In this document: positions 10,118 to 21,439 of the stretch, one piece after another
How positions within the stretch are numbered: the stretch's first letter is position 1
Layout of the letters: each line of letters begins with the position of its first letter
Origin: Polyporus tsugae
Lineage: Eukaryota; Basidiomycota; Agaricomycetes; Polyporales; Polyporaceae
DNA length: 64,000 nt
Direction: 5' to 3'
Assembly: GCA_024305745.1 (NCBI GenBank)
Contig: JAHRBS010000005.1
Coordinates: forward strand, 1,860,001 to 1,924,000
Program-made: the position numbers and the translations under genes
The notes under the pieces: generated by a model
The model's input: the letters and a program-made list of their open reading frames with translations, nothing else
Database searches by the model: none
What the model was told of the DNA's origin: nothing

Positions 10118-13100
10118 AGTACTCGGCATGGGTACGAAAGCGGATTTGGCGCTATAAGTTGGCCGTGGAAAGTGGAGCCCGAGTTGAGAGCGGAATTTAA
10201 CGAATTTCGTCGCTCCCAAGTTCTTGGTGAATATATCGGCGGGATTGTCGTCACCTTCAATGTAGAATAGGTCGACGATGCCCTTTTCATGTACCTCCCG
10301 AATGTAGTGATAGCGGATGTCGATGTGTTTAGACCTCGGCTCCGTTACTGGATTTGATGCAATGAAGATAGACCCTTGGTTATCTCCAGAAAGAGGTATA
10401 TGATCGATATAGTAGCCGAGTTCTGCAAGTAGGTTGCGAACCCAGACTACTTGGTGACTACAATCACTCATCGCCATATACTCAGCCTCAGTTGAGGAAT
10501 GAGCAATCGTTTTCTGTGCACGTGAAGTCCACGAGAAAACACCACCCGCTAGTTTCAGGAAGAATCCTGTCTGCGAGTGTCGAGTGTTGGGATCTGATGC
10601 CCAATCAGAGTCAGTACCGGCAATTAAGCCAGTCTGAGCTTTGCCTTTGTAAACCAGGGAGTAATCCTTGGTTCCAACCAGATAGCGGCAGATATAGAGT
10701 GCACGCTTGAGGTGCTCCTCAGATGGGTTGGATGCAAACTGGGACAATTTTGTCACAGCGAAGGCTAAGTCCGGCCTTGTTCCTAACATGATATACAGTA
10801 GGGAACCGATGACTGTCTGGAACCTAGAGCGAAGCTCTGGTGTGGATTGCTCTTTGTTGGGCTCAGGTTGGTAACCTGCTGGGAGCGGAGTAGTAGCTGG
10901 TCGCGCGTTAGTCATGCCGCAATGTTCCAGTACTTTCTCTAGGTAGGCGCATTGATCCAGGTGGATATCGTTGCCTTTGCGTGTAATACGCATGCGTAAG
11001 AACTCTTTGGCATCGCCAAGGTCTCGACACTCCCACTTTCTCATGAAGCGAGCTTTCAGTTCAGCTATGAGCTTCCTATTTCGCCCACAAAAGAGTGCAT
11101 CATCAACGTAGACGATAACAACTACAAGTGCTCCATCAGAGCGTTTGTAGATGTATATGCCTGCATCATTGCTGAGCCGTTTAAAGCCCATCAATGTCAT
11201 GGACTCAGACAAGGTGCGCCACCACGCTAAACCTGCCTGCTTAAGCCCATATAGAGCACGTTTGAGTCTGAGGACTTTGTGCTCTGTGCCGGGTGTGCGA
11301 AACCCTTCTGGCTGCTCCATATATATCTCTTCGTCCAGCTTGCCATATAGGTAGGCACTGCGTACATCGAGGCCTGAGATATGCCAGTCCTCGAGTGTTG
11401 CTAATGCTGTGATGAGCCGCACTGTCTCGAATTGTACAACTGGGGAGAATATTTTGTCGAAGTCTTCACCTTCGACCTGGGAGAAGCCTTTCGCAACAAG
11501 CCTGGCTTTCTTTCGTCCATCAGTTTTGATGTCGAATACCCAGCGGTTCTTGACGACCTTTCGCCCTTTGGGCCGGTCAACCAAGTCATACACATCGCGC
11601 CTGCGAAGAGCCTCTAATTCTTCGCGGCAAGCGTTGAACCACTCCTTTCGCTCATCCTTTGGTAGGACAGCGATATCACGGAAGGTCCATTCGCGCACAT
11701 TAAGTGGCGAGGCCTTCTCCCCCTCATCGTCTGGTGGGATAGCCTTAGAAATAAGGTATTGGATGAGATATGCTCCCCCTTCCCGGCATAGTTCTGCCAC
11801 ATCAGTTCCGTCTGGATCACGCAGGGCATCTTCGACTTCCTCTGAGGACACGTCTTCATCATCATCATCTTCGTATTCAGATGATTCATCCTCATCATCA
11901 GTTTCTTCCTCAGAACTTTCGTTCGAGTGTGCCTCTGAGCTTTGCTCACTAGGAGCGCCTGAGTGAGGTGGAGGGGCTGGCTCTGCAGGTATAGGTTCCG
12001 GTATGGGACCAGAGTCATCCTCTTCCTCAGTGTCGCTGCTACTAGGTGAGATCATGGGAGTAGGCTCCCGTGGCGTGGTCCATTTCGAAGGTGGACGGAG
12101 TACGGGTTCATCGCGTGATCGCGGAAGTGATCGAGAAGAGCTAGGCCCGGGAAGCCTCTCATCTCTGGATGGTGGCGCGGTACGAGAGTGACTCGTTTCT
12201 CCACGAACTTCAACCATTTTCTTCCACGATTCCCGTTTCTCTATGTCCTTGAAAATGTCTGTAGGGTGTCGTGATTCACCATAGACATTCCCTTTGCGAA
12301 CTGGTACTTTCCGTTCTCTCCCAGATCGTCACGGAGAAATCGCGCCAGATCTTTCAACCGGAGGAGATTGCGGCAATACAGGGCTATGCACACTTTGCGG
12401 CGTCTGTCTGCGTGAAGTACGCTGTACAGATAGTTCAGCCGGTGGTGCAGGAGGTGCGACGTCTCGTGCCTTGCCCTTGTCCTTTTTAGAAGGAAGGTTT
12501 TTGGGAGGACGATGTGGCTCCTCATCGTCATCAGGGAGATTCTTAGGAGCGGGGACTTGGTCCGCGGATTCCTGTGATTCCTCTTCATTGGGCGCAATCT
12601 GCTGCCTCTGTCGCTTCTGCTCGTGCGGACACTTCGGAAACATATGTTCATCAAATAGCGCTTGAGCAGCTGTAAAGATGACATTGTTTGGTAGGCGCAT
12701 GAACTTATAATTGTGACCTCCATCGCCGATGCCAAGGTAAACCATCAACTTCAATTTGGGGGATAGTTTATTCTTCCGCACTTCAGGTGGCAAGAAGACA
12801 TAGGCTCCACATCCAAAGACGCGTAGGTGGCTAATGTCTGGCTTGGAGTCGTATAGAAGTTCATAGGGGGTTCGCCATTCCAGACGATGCATAGGTGTTC
12901 TGTTATAGACGTGTGTAGCATGATCAAAGGAGAATTCCCACCAGGACTGAGGTATGCAAGCGTCGTGTCGCATTGCCTCCCCTTTGTCCATGAGCGTACG
13001 AATTATGCACTCGGCACGGCCATTCTGTTGATGAATGTGTGGTGCACTGGTTATAATCTCGATGCCTCTGTCCTTGAGCATATTCGTGAAGGCTTTTGAT

Positions 13101-15529
13101 TTCAATTCACCTCCAGCATCAGATTTCCATTTCTGCACCTTCGCGCCATATTGGTTTTCGACATATGTCAACCATTGTCGCGTAGATTGTAGGGCAGTGT
13201 CCTTGGTACGAAGTTTGACGGTCCACACGTGTGAAGTGTAGTCATCATAGTACAGTATAGCGTACTTGTGTTTGTGGTACGAAGGGACAGGGAATTCTTT
13301 GAGGTCCGTGTGGACTAGCTCAAAAGGTTTCGACGCTCGTCTAAGATCGAGCAGATGGGATTGCGATGGCATTTTGCCTTCAGCACATCCTCGGCAAATC
13401 GAGTCCTCTTTGGGAATCTCAACATGCGGGCACTTGTCAGTGTGTTTCCGAGCATGTCTCAGCACATCGCGCGAAGGGTGTCCTAAGCGACGGTGTAGAG
13501 TATCATAGTCGACAGCTTCAAAGGCTGTGATCATGTTTCGTGCCAGTAAAGGCTGCGTGAAGATGACATAAATAGTGTCACCAACGTTTCGTGGTTGAAA
13601 CGTGACTACAAGCTCATTTGCTTGGTAGAAGGAGATACTAGCGGTCGATGCACGCGCTTTCATTCCTTCACGGAGTAATGCTCCCATTGAAACAAGTTTG
13701 TTGGTAAGATTTGGGACCAAGGCGACATTCATCAGCCTTATGGTCTTTCCAGACTCTAAAGTTAGGAAGACAGTCCCTTCACCAGTCATGAACGTGACCC
13801 CATCTGCTGTGTATAGCGGTCGATGGACTTTGTAGTACCGGAAATCGGCAAAGTCACTCATGTTGAACGTAAAGTGCATTGACGCTCCTGAGTCGAGCAT
13901 CCACATGTTCGAGTCTTGCCGTTCAATCTGCTTATTCTTTCCCTTACAGCGCGCACACTTAGCATGTGAAGAGTGGTGAGGACATGTATTCTGCTCTATA
14001 GCTACAGATACATGCGGGCTGTTTACACGACAAGAGGGACTTGCGACATTATCAGCTGCCATTAAGGGCGCGAAGTCAGCATACAACTTGTTGTGGGGAG
14101 AAGAATAGACTGACCAGTACTGATCGAAGAAAGATTCAACTTCATCTTCAACCACGCCGAGCGACACGACGTCCTCATCGTCCGTCAGCTCGTTCATCGG
14201 GTCGTCCAGAGGGGCGAGGCGCTCCTCTAGGGTGCGCTCTGACATGCGCTCCCTGAGGGTGCACTTGCGCTTGGGCGCGCGGTCCTCCTCGCTGTCCGAG
14301 TCCTCGAACTGCAAACTGCTGCTCTCCTCGGTGCCACTGGGCAAGTCGTCGCCACCACTCATCGTCGGAGATCGGGTTGATGAAGATGCAAGTGGGGTGG
14401 CCACGGGCGAGGCCGCGCAGTTCTGTTCCTCCGGGGCGCGAGGGGCCTGTTGGAGTCGGACGAGGTCCTCGAGGATGCGGATGTGCTCGAACGTCGGCTG
14501 GATGCCGAGTTCCTCGGCGAGGGATATGGCAGACGTGAGCGAGGGGTACTTGTTGTCCCCTGTCTTTGCGCGGACGGGCTTGCGCATGAGAGCGCGCGGA
14601 TCCTCCACTCCGCTGGGGCCCTGGGTGATCGTGGTTGGGACGTCAGTGATGTGGGCAAAAGGCGCCACGTCAACCATATGGGCAAAGTGCGCATGTTGGT
14701 GCGCACCTGGCTGTCCACCACGACCACGTCCAGAGCGGCGGCCGCGAGAGCGTCCACCTTGTTGCTGCTGCCCATCAGGGCGCTGCTGCTGCTGCTGCTG
14801 CTGCTGCCGCTGAGGGCGCTGCTGCTGCTGCTGCTGCCGCTGAGGGCGCTGCTGCTGCTGCTGACGGAAGTTGGGGTCCGGCCCCTTGCGCTTGACAGCG
14901 CTGATCTTGTTGGCGTTGTTACGCGACTGGTGACGTCCTTGGCGCTGTTCCCAGTGCATGATCACGGCCTGGCAGACGCCGGCGAGCGTGATCTTCTTGA
15001 TGGCAGGGCCAGCAGCGTCATCCTTGAGGCCAGAGATGTAGACCTGGATGACGGGATCCATGGACTGAGGGAGCTTGGAGACGAGCATCATCCCCTTGAC
15101 ATGCTCTGAAACGTCGAACTTGTTGGTATCAAGGCGCTGGAAGTGCGCCTCGAGCTTGTCGAGGGCTGGGATAGGATTGGAGTCGCTGGGGATGGTGAGA
15201 CTGATCGCGGCACGGAAGTCTTGATAGACGATGGGGATGCCCGGCTTCCCGTAGTTCGTCTTGAGGTGGTTCCAGATGTCCGCGGCAGTGGTCTTGCTAG
15301 CGATGGCACTGATGATGCTTTGAGCGAGGCGAAGGCGGATGTTACCCATGGCCTTGCCGTTGAGTCCGTCCCATTCCGCTTGCTTGTCAGCGTCGGTGGT
15401 GGGGCGAGACTCGTTGATGACCTTCCACTGTCCTTGTGCCAGGAGGTAGGACTCCATGGTCACGGCCCACTCGAGGTAGTTGGGGCCCGTGAGGACGCTG
15501 GTAACGGCGGTGTAGAGCGCGTTTGACAT
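10115..15529 (-). pseudogene. Copia gag-pol polyprotein with one in-frame TGA
   Basis: A single frame of 1,805 codons runs from ATG at 15529 to TAG at 10115, broken only by TGA at 12329-12331. Order: Gag (residues 1-230), a glutamine-rich tract, an aspartic protease (LDSGASMHF), an integrase with an HHCC-like zinc region (LHRRLGHP, CRGCAEGK) and catalytic core (HTDL, SDAGGE, NGRAE), reverse transcriptase with YVDD, and RNase H (GTDSDWAS, STEAEYMA). The stop falls in the variable linker between integrase and reverse transcriptase, in a context consistent with CGA changed to TGA. The 737 codons after the stop are otherwise open. The protein makes the virus-like particle and copies and integrates the element. 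As it stands only a Gag-protease-integrase product would be made without read-through. Confidence 0.93.
14764..14865 (-). repeat. CAG/CTG triplet repeat in gag
   Basis: Runs of CTG on the plus strand (CAG on the coding strand) encode polyglutamine interspersed with RPQR, after the Gag core and before a GRGRGG-rich segment. The GR-rich stretch is a plausible nucleic-acid-binding substitute, because no standard CCHC knuckle is seen in this part of Gag. Confidence 0.85.
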
Positions 15530-15833
15530 CGTGCGAGAGGGGTTAAAGTCTGGAGGGAAGAAGACGTGTCAGTCAACATCCACAAAGACTTTTTAGGGCA
15601 GCGGTCATGGAAAAATGCGCTGGCATAGGTTCCCCCTCTATTTGGTGGAGGGCAGGCAGCGACCTCGAAGGCGCGCCACATCCAGCTCCACTGCTGTGGA
15701 TGGCAGGCAGCGGATAATTGCGCCACATCCATCCAACAGGTCATCTGCCATAACGGCGACGAAGGGATTCCAGGCGAGCTGGGAGCCTCACAGGTTGCAG
15801 CCAGCAATGAGCGGCACAGTACCTGGGCATCAC
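15530..15833 (-). other. Copia leader (5' untranslated region)
   Basis: About 300 bp separate the primer-binding site from the gag start. It contains two direct repeats built on GGCAGGCAGCG and GCGCCACATCCA (near 15651-15735), possibly part of a packaging or dimerisation signal. No gene is present. Confidence 0.55.
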
Positions 15834-15847
15834 CAGGGCTCATAACC
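15834..15847 (-). other. Primer-binding site, half-tRNA initiator-Met type
   Basis: The 14 bases directly next to the 5' LTR read CAGGGCTCATAACC on the plus strand. That is the anticodon stem-loop sequence known from fungal initiator methionine tRNA (CAU anticodon in GGGCTCATAACC). The minus-strand element is thus complementary to the internal part of the tRNA rather than to its 3' CCA end. This is the half-tRNA priming mode described for Drosophila copia and Ty5. The tRNA sequence is from memory of the family. Confidence 0.82.
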
Positions 15848-16175
15848 TGTTGAACCCGGGGGCAAAGCCCACACCAGGCAGCAACTCTAGCAGAAGCTCC
15901 GCATACTCACCTGGAGGGGTTGTTGAGGCTTGTTAAGTGATGATGGTGGTAGGGTGTAAAGAACTGTCTGTATTGAGGGCTCTGGGGAGCCCGTATATAT
16001 ACTACTAGATTACATAAGAACTGTACAGTAGCATACACGGTGCACAGTCGAGCTGTGCGTGATTATCATAGACGAGGCTATGAGTAATCTGGCATGTGTG
16101 ACAACTGGCGCTATGGCGGTGTCACAGCCTAGCGGCTATGTTGGCTGCCAGCGCTTGGCAGTGCCGCGCTCAACA
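15848..16175 (-). repeat. 5' LTR of the copia element
   Basis: This 328-bp LTR carries the promoter of the element. It differs from the 3' LTR at only about ten positions. Confidence 0.95.
15993..16002 (-). promoter_or_regulatory. TATA-like motif in the 5' LTR
   Basis: GTATATATAC is the only strong TATA-like sequence in the LTR and is conserved in the other LTR apart from one flanking base. It is a candidate core promoter for the minus-strand transcript. Confidence 0.4.
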
Positions 16176-16880
16176 TACGGCACCAATGGGACAAGCCGCC
16201 ATGTCAAGGGAGTGTTTGAAAATTGAGAACTCGCAGAATCGGACAGGCAGGTTGTCTCGACGGGCAGCAGTGAGTTGTAGCTTCGGAGGGAACCCGAGAG
16301 ACAGCTGAACACAGGGAGGCACCAGAAAGAGGGTGTTCGTTAGACCGTCGCAAATATAGAGTTTATGTCGGGAGGGACGCATGATTGCGAAAATTATGCC
16401 ATAGTCTAGCTTAAGAGCACCAATCCAAGATTATTCAATCGCCAAAGATAATGCCCTAGATCTAGGAAGACAATGCCGTGGAGAATGCTGGAGGCCACGG
16501 TGAGCGGAGTGGGAACTTGAAGGTCTCCTTGACGATGTTTGGCGTTATTTGTACTCCGCAAACTTTCGGCCCGGGACAGTTCTCTCTCCCTGCGAGTCTA
16601 CTTCCCCTCATCTCCCATCCTGTCGGCTATGGACGGTCACTGATCAGCGTTTTCTGCCTCTCTCTGTGCTGCGGAAAATGCTTGTGGCTGTCTTTGTTAC
16701 CAGACTCGATTGACGACACTCCCTCCGAGACCTTCATGCTTTCGAGCGCATATAGCCCCCTCTCCAACAACGGCGACTTCTGGCATTTCCTGACAACGTC
16801 TCTCGGCCTCACTGCTGCATGCAAATGCCCTAAATGCCGTACTTCTCGAACACACCTGTCCGTCTTTGCCATGTTACTAG
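16176..16880. other. Right flank of the copia element, no clear gene
   Basis: The sequence is not the continuation of the interrupted F-box gene. A 135-codon frame at 16478-16885 has no recognisable motif. It may be the upstream part of the remnant described next. Confidence 0.4.
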
Positions 16881-16881
16881 C

Positions 16882-17311
16882 ATGACACTCAACTCCACGA
16901 CCTTCGACTACTTTCGTCACCATACACGGGCTCCACAACCTGAGCCACGTCCTTGCGATCGTCCAGCCCGAGGTCTACCGGCACTGGCGGTACTACGGTA
17001 CTCAGACGTTGATATTCAAGGTGGGGTCAAATCACGAGCACGATGGCTTCTTGCCCACCACTGAGGACTTGAAGGTAAGTACTGTCCGCGTCTCTGCTGT
17101 CCGTGCGTGTACACAAGCTTACAATGCGTATACTAACCCACCGGCTGTCGTAGTTTGGTGCGCATGGCAGTTACCTCCTCCCTACTACCTGCTGGCCCTC
17201 CGACACGCACTCGACGCTGGCACAGTTCGACGTTGACTACATCGACTGGTCAGCCTTCCCTTCATCTTCTACCTCGTCCTCCCCCCACCTCGACACGCAG
17301 ACGGGCAAGTG
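16882..17311 (+). pseudogene. Two-exon remnant of an unidentified gene
   Basis: From ATG at 16882 a frame reads MTLNSTTFDYF. After one apparent extra base near 16911 it continues VTIHGLHNLSHVLAIV and ends EDLK at a GTAAGT donor (17075). After an intron to about 17153 it resumes FGAHGSYLLPTTCWPSD and stops at TGA near 17311. The two exons share frame, and amino-acid composition and splice sites look real. The family is not recognised. The frameshift suggests decay, unless an unrecognised upstream exon supplies the correct frame. Confidence 0.45.
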
Positions 17312-17900
17312 ACCTCTCAGCGCTGCGGCCTGCACGATCTCTCGATATCTATCCCTCGTCGTACGCGGGTATAGTATCAGGCAGTATCACTACCTTCCTC
17401 GCTTCCTCGACGCGCACCGGTGCCCCCGGGTCGGACTTAACGCGAGTCCATATCCTCCACACGCTCGGACCCATCGCTGCACCAACGGGCTGTTCGGAAT
17501 TACAATATCGATGGAGAGGCGGAGGCAGGGGTGGAGAAGCACGTGTAGTGGGCCAAGACGGTCTTGCGAGTGTCTTCCGCGAGTGTATGTAGGCGGGCGG
17601 ATATGGGCAGTGCTTTGCGGCGTGAGTAAATTCCCTTGTTCACCTTGGGAGATGTCGGTGCAATCATCGTCGGTGTTCTGTGATTGGAAACAGGATCCCG
17701 AGAGGACTGCGTGTGGGCGAAAACCCGAGCGACGGGGCTGGTTGAAGGCCCAGGGCGGAGGCGGGAGCACAAGTGGCCAGCAACGAGTAATTGAAGTCGT
17801 CGCCGCTATGCATGCGGCCTGCCCCGCTGAATGCAAACACGGTTTCTGTACCCGCGATTGACATGATGGTGGCGGCTTGCGCCTAGATCCGTCCCGGGAG
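17312..17900. other. No gene recognised
   Basis: Open frames on both strands here look like chance frames in GC-rich DNA. None chains through splice sites. Confidence 0.4.
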
Positions 17901-17904
17901 ATGT

Positions 17905-18120
17905 AACGGAGACAGCTATGGGAGCTGAGGATGGTTCGTTGACCTCCGGGCAATATCACAGGGCCCATCAGTCGCTCGAGGTATGTACGTCACCACTTGC
18001 AGGTTTTCCAGTAAGGTGACGCCTGTTCTGCAAGCGTCCGTATGACCAGAGGCTGCCGGAACATGTGCCCGGTAGACGGTGTGCAGCTTTCTTGCGCGCT
18101 GGCGTGTCCCGATGGCATGC
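17905..18120 (+). repeat. Third, degenerate copy of the F-box tail segment
   Basis: This stretch resembles 8570-8780 and 19105-19330: a GAGCTGAGG start, then a CAGTCGCTCGAGGTATGTACGTCACCAC region matching their splice-donor region, then a GGTGACG run and ACATGTGC. It is more diverged than the other two copies. It indicates that F-box tails were duplicated here more than once. Confidence 0.55.
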
Positions 18121-18439
18121 TGCAGATGACGCCGCCGACTCGTATCCTTGTCATTATGGGAAGACCAGTGGGGCGACGACACTCTTCAACCTGGGTCTGC
18201 GATGGTGAGGTGGGCAGGAGACATGGCACCTGTGAATGCCACAGGTATGGGGGTGGGCCTCGATTGTGGCCCTTCCACTGTCGCCGAACACACCGATCGG
18301 TTTCAGTCTCATAGTAAGCATTCATCTACGTCTCCATCTGGCATCCCTCCATTTCCTGCGACACCCTCCCCTCTCCCTTCTGACCCTCCGTCAAACGCGC
18401 AACCATCCCGTCCTCCGACGTCTTCGAGCGCCTCCCGCA

Positions 18440-19260
18440 TCGATGCCCAGACGAACAGCTCTGCGCAACCTCTGGATGTCCCACCCCACCCACGAAGTGC
18501 GTCACCGGGAGTACGACGCACCCTCACGGCTGTCCCAGCTTCGTCCCCGCCCAGCTTTGCGAGAGAAGAAGGAGGCAGCACCGATAGTCACCCCGACGTT
18601 CAAGTCAGACTACATGTGCACGGAGCGACGTCCTCAGCGCGGTTGAGCCCGCAGCCAACGGCAACTGCTTCCCGATAGCGATATCGAGGCGGATGCGGTT
18701 ATATGCGCGATCAACCTCGTGGAGAAGGACGCGCGGCAGGCCGAGATGGTTCAGCGACCCTCTGTCGAGGTATGCGCGCGGGCGAGGTACCAGCAGCGTG
18801 AGTACGCTTGATCGCCTTGAACGGGCGCGCGAAGACCCGCAGCATTCTGATCAGTTTGCAGGATACTTGGACGAATGTGCGTTGGCGGAAGACGGAGCGA
18901 TCGGCTTGGTTGGCGGCCCACACTCGGACGCGGAGGCACAAGCCGATGGACGGGAACAAGTGCAAGTGAACCGACGACGTTTCGGCTGCGCCTGCGTTGC
19001 CGAATGCCAATGAGGACGGCCTCACTGTCGACGCTGGGGTCGGTGCCACTGGCACGAAGCTGTGCATGAGGACACAAACGTTCTTTCCGCCGCGCTCGCG
19101 TTCTGGATGTGGTGGAGAGAACTACTGGAGCTGAGGGTGCTCGGTCCGTCCCTGGGCGACGTCGCGGGGCTCGTCTGTCACTCAAGGTATGTACATCACC
19201 ACTCACTTGCATGTTGTTCAAGAGGGTGACGATGCTCGTATGCAGCCAGGTGTGTTACCA
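18440..19260 (+). pseudogene. F-box protein C-terminal remnant, copy 2
   Basis: Translated in segments this gives TALRNLWMSHP, TPTFKSD, AVICAINLVEKDARQAE and, after a 50-bp intron-like gap, YLDECALAEDGAIGL. These parallel the order TALRDLWVSIP, TPTFESD, VVICVIDRAEKHAWWAE and YWDDCVWW in the complete F-box gene at 42224-44216. Stops and frame changes make it non-coding. It is the counterpart of 7930-8720. Confidence 0.75.
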
Positions 19261-20369
19261 GACGCCGTCGGGGCATGTGCTCCCAGGAGCCGTAAAGCTT
19301 GCCCGTGGTGGCGCGTCAGCCTGCATGACGAGGATTAGATTCTCCCGTGCCGGCTTGTCAATGAGAAGGGTGTGCTGCCTAGACTGTGTGTGCCTCGGAC
19401 AGAATGGATGGACGCTTTCTCGGCTTCTCGGGCTGTACTAGTAGAAAGTGTGCTCTGATGAGGCCCATGAGGGCGATCCACTAGTGCCGCCAGCTGTCCT
19501 TTTCTTACAACTGCACGGAGATGGGATATGTGGATCAGGATGGAGACTCTGTTTGGCTGCTTCCATTCCCTCAGGTGTATGGTTTTGATATGGGTTGACT
19601 CTGTCACGCGTCTGATGGCCGAAGGGGCTGAACGTATCAGCGGTGCACAGCCAATATCAATGCAGCGCGCAGATCAGGAGGCGATAACAATTGCAAGGGC
19701 GCTCCCCGCCTTCCTCCCCGCTCGACCCGTATGCTCATTCCTCCCCCTTCTCCTTGAACTCGCACCCAACATATCGCTGGTTCTCTATCCTGCATGGACG
19801 AACCGCCCACTCCTGGCGTCGATATGGAATGCTCTGGACCGCCGGTGTTCCATATCCCCACCGAGGTCTGCGAAAACATCATCGATATGCTATACTCAGA
19901 CCTCACTCGTGACACATCCAAGGACATATCCACCCTCTATAGCTGCGCTTTCGTCTGCCGGGATTGGCGTGTTCGCGCTCAGAGGATGCTTTTCTACAGG
20001 GTCCAGCTTTCCGATACCACCTCTCTCCATCGGCTCTCCACAATCCTTGATACTGGACAACATCTTCGTAGCTATGTGCACGAAGTCGTCCTGACCGGGA
20101 ACCACCTGCACACCACAGCAAGCATTTTCGCACTTTTCCCTGCTATCTTCGCCGGAAAGCTGCCCAATGTCAAGGAGATTCTTACAAAGCACATTCTCCC
20201 GAGCACCACATGGTTCTCGAGCACATCAGACCTACCGGCAAAAGCGAAGGCCCTACCGTACATCCCCCTTCACCCGCGCCTCCCCAACTTTCTCTCCTCC
20301 TTCACAGCTGTGTCGGTTCTGCACTTCGTACACACTACATTCCGTTCCTTCAGCCAATTCGCACGAATG
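18484..20369 (+). repeat. Segmental duplication, copy 2 (F-box block)
   Basis: Collinear with 7930-9777. The homology in copy 1 is cut by the retrotransposon at the base equivalent to 20369. Copy 2 keeps the complete F-box gene, so it may be the parental arrangement. Confidence 0.9.
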
Positions 20370-21439
20370 CTCCACGGCCTACCAAACTTGGAGGCACTCT
20401 CATGCATTTCCGTCTGCTGGATTACACCGGGCGGCTCTCATCCCCACGCCGATTTCACGAAGCAGCCTGACTGGGCGGCCGGGAGGCACACCCTTCCTCC
20501 GTTTGCGCCAAAGCTTCGAAAGCTATTGGTACGTGTCACCGCCGTGATGATCTCTTGTGGCATGGTTGTCATCGTGTTTTCAGCTCACGGACATGGCTAT
20601 GTATGGGGCGGAAAGGCTGATATGGACGCGCGAACCTCATCTGACATGGTTGCTTATCACGATTCCTCTGTCGGACAGTCCTGAGGAGCCCGGAAATGGT
20701 ATGTATTCCCCCTGTCCGTCAAGGAGTAGTCCAGGTTGAGCACTGAACGTTACTCCGTTGACAGCTGGAGCAATCGACTTGAGTCCATGCATAGGACTCG
20801 AGGAGTTGTGGGTCGCAATTACACCACGGTTCTCGATGGACACGCATGCCGGGTTCGTCGAGGAACTGCTTGCCTCGTGGAAACCTCAATACGTGGAACC
20901 GCGTCTGGTATTCAGAGCGTACTATCCATTGTATTTTACCCGTCGGGATTTTGCGGATGTTTTGCGTGATCTCGGCACCATCGCCGAGACATGGCTTCAG
21001 ACGGTTGAGGAACCATCCCCCACTGGTGGCTCTGAGGACGACCATCATGTGCAATATCACTTGCAAGTTGACATATTCGACTGGGAGGCAGAGAGAAAGT
21101 GGTGGTCGGACCATGTGGACAGTTGCTTCCCGACCTGGTTGGAGCTGGGACGGTTGCATATAGATTTCTGTACACGTGAGTACACATCTGATAGTGCCGT
21201 TTTGGATATCATGATTCACAGACGACGTCTTACACAGCACGCGATGAAGATTTCCAATGGGCCATTGAGGAGAAATCCTCGCCATCTGCCACTCTTCCTC
21301 AATCTCAGGTTGAGGGTGACGCCGATTCGAGTTCCGGATCCCTGTCCAAGGTAAAGTCGCTTCCAAGATTACTAACGGCATCATCCCATTCACCCTTACA
21401 CCCCAGGGTGATCTTTCGCATCATCCATCAGATGCCTAG
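19794..21439 (+). CDS. F-box protein, intact (468 aa)
   Basis: Five exons (19794-20528, 20584-20698, 20765-21175, 21238-21350, 21407-21439) give an unbroken 468-residue protein. Introns are 55, 66, 62 and 56 bp. The F-box-like segment is FHIPTEVCENIIDMLYSD at residues 20-37, followed by CRDWRVRAQRMLFYRVQLSD. The rest has leucine-rich, repeat-like spacing typical of the large F-box families of mushrooms, plus a conserved tail block (TRRDFADVLRDLG) seen in the other F-box genes here. The family joins Skp1 and cullin to select proteins for ubiquitylation; the target is unknown. The last exon encodes only 10 residues. Its truncated sister lies at 9202-9777. Confidence 0.88.

Larger units (their letters stand above)
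9778..16175 (-). mobile_element. Ty1/copia LTR retrotransposon, nearly intact, minus strand
   Basis: A 6.4 kb element is bounded by two near-identical LTRs (327 and 328 bp), each beginning TGTTGA and ending TCAACA on the plus strand. Inside are a primer-binding site, one long gag-pol frame interrupted by one TGA, and a purine-rich tract. Domain order protease, integrase, reverse transcriptase, RNase H identifies the Pseudoviridae (copia) type. The few LTR differences indicate a fairly recent insertion. The flanking five bases (GAATG left, TACGG right) do not match, so the expected target-site duplication is absent. The element may have recombined or its right flank was deleted. Confidence 0.95.

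Noticed and set aside
10115..12217. Reverse transcriptase frame as a separate gene
   Set aside because: It is in exactly the same frame as gag-integrase and separated by a single TGA, so it is one polyprotein.
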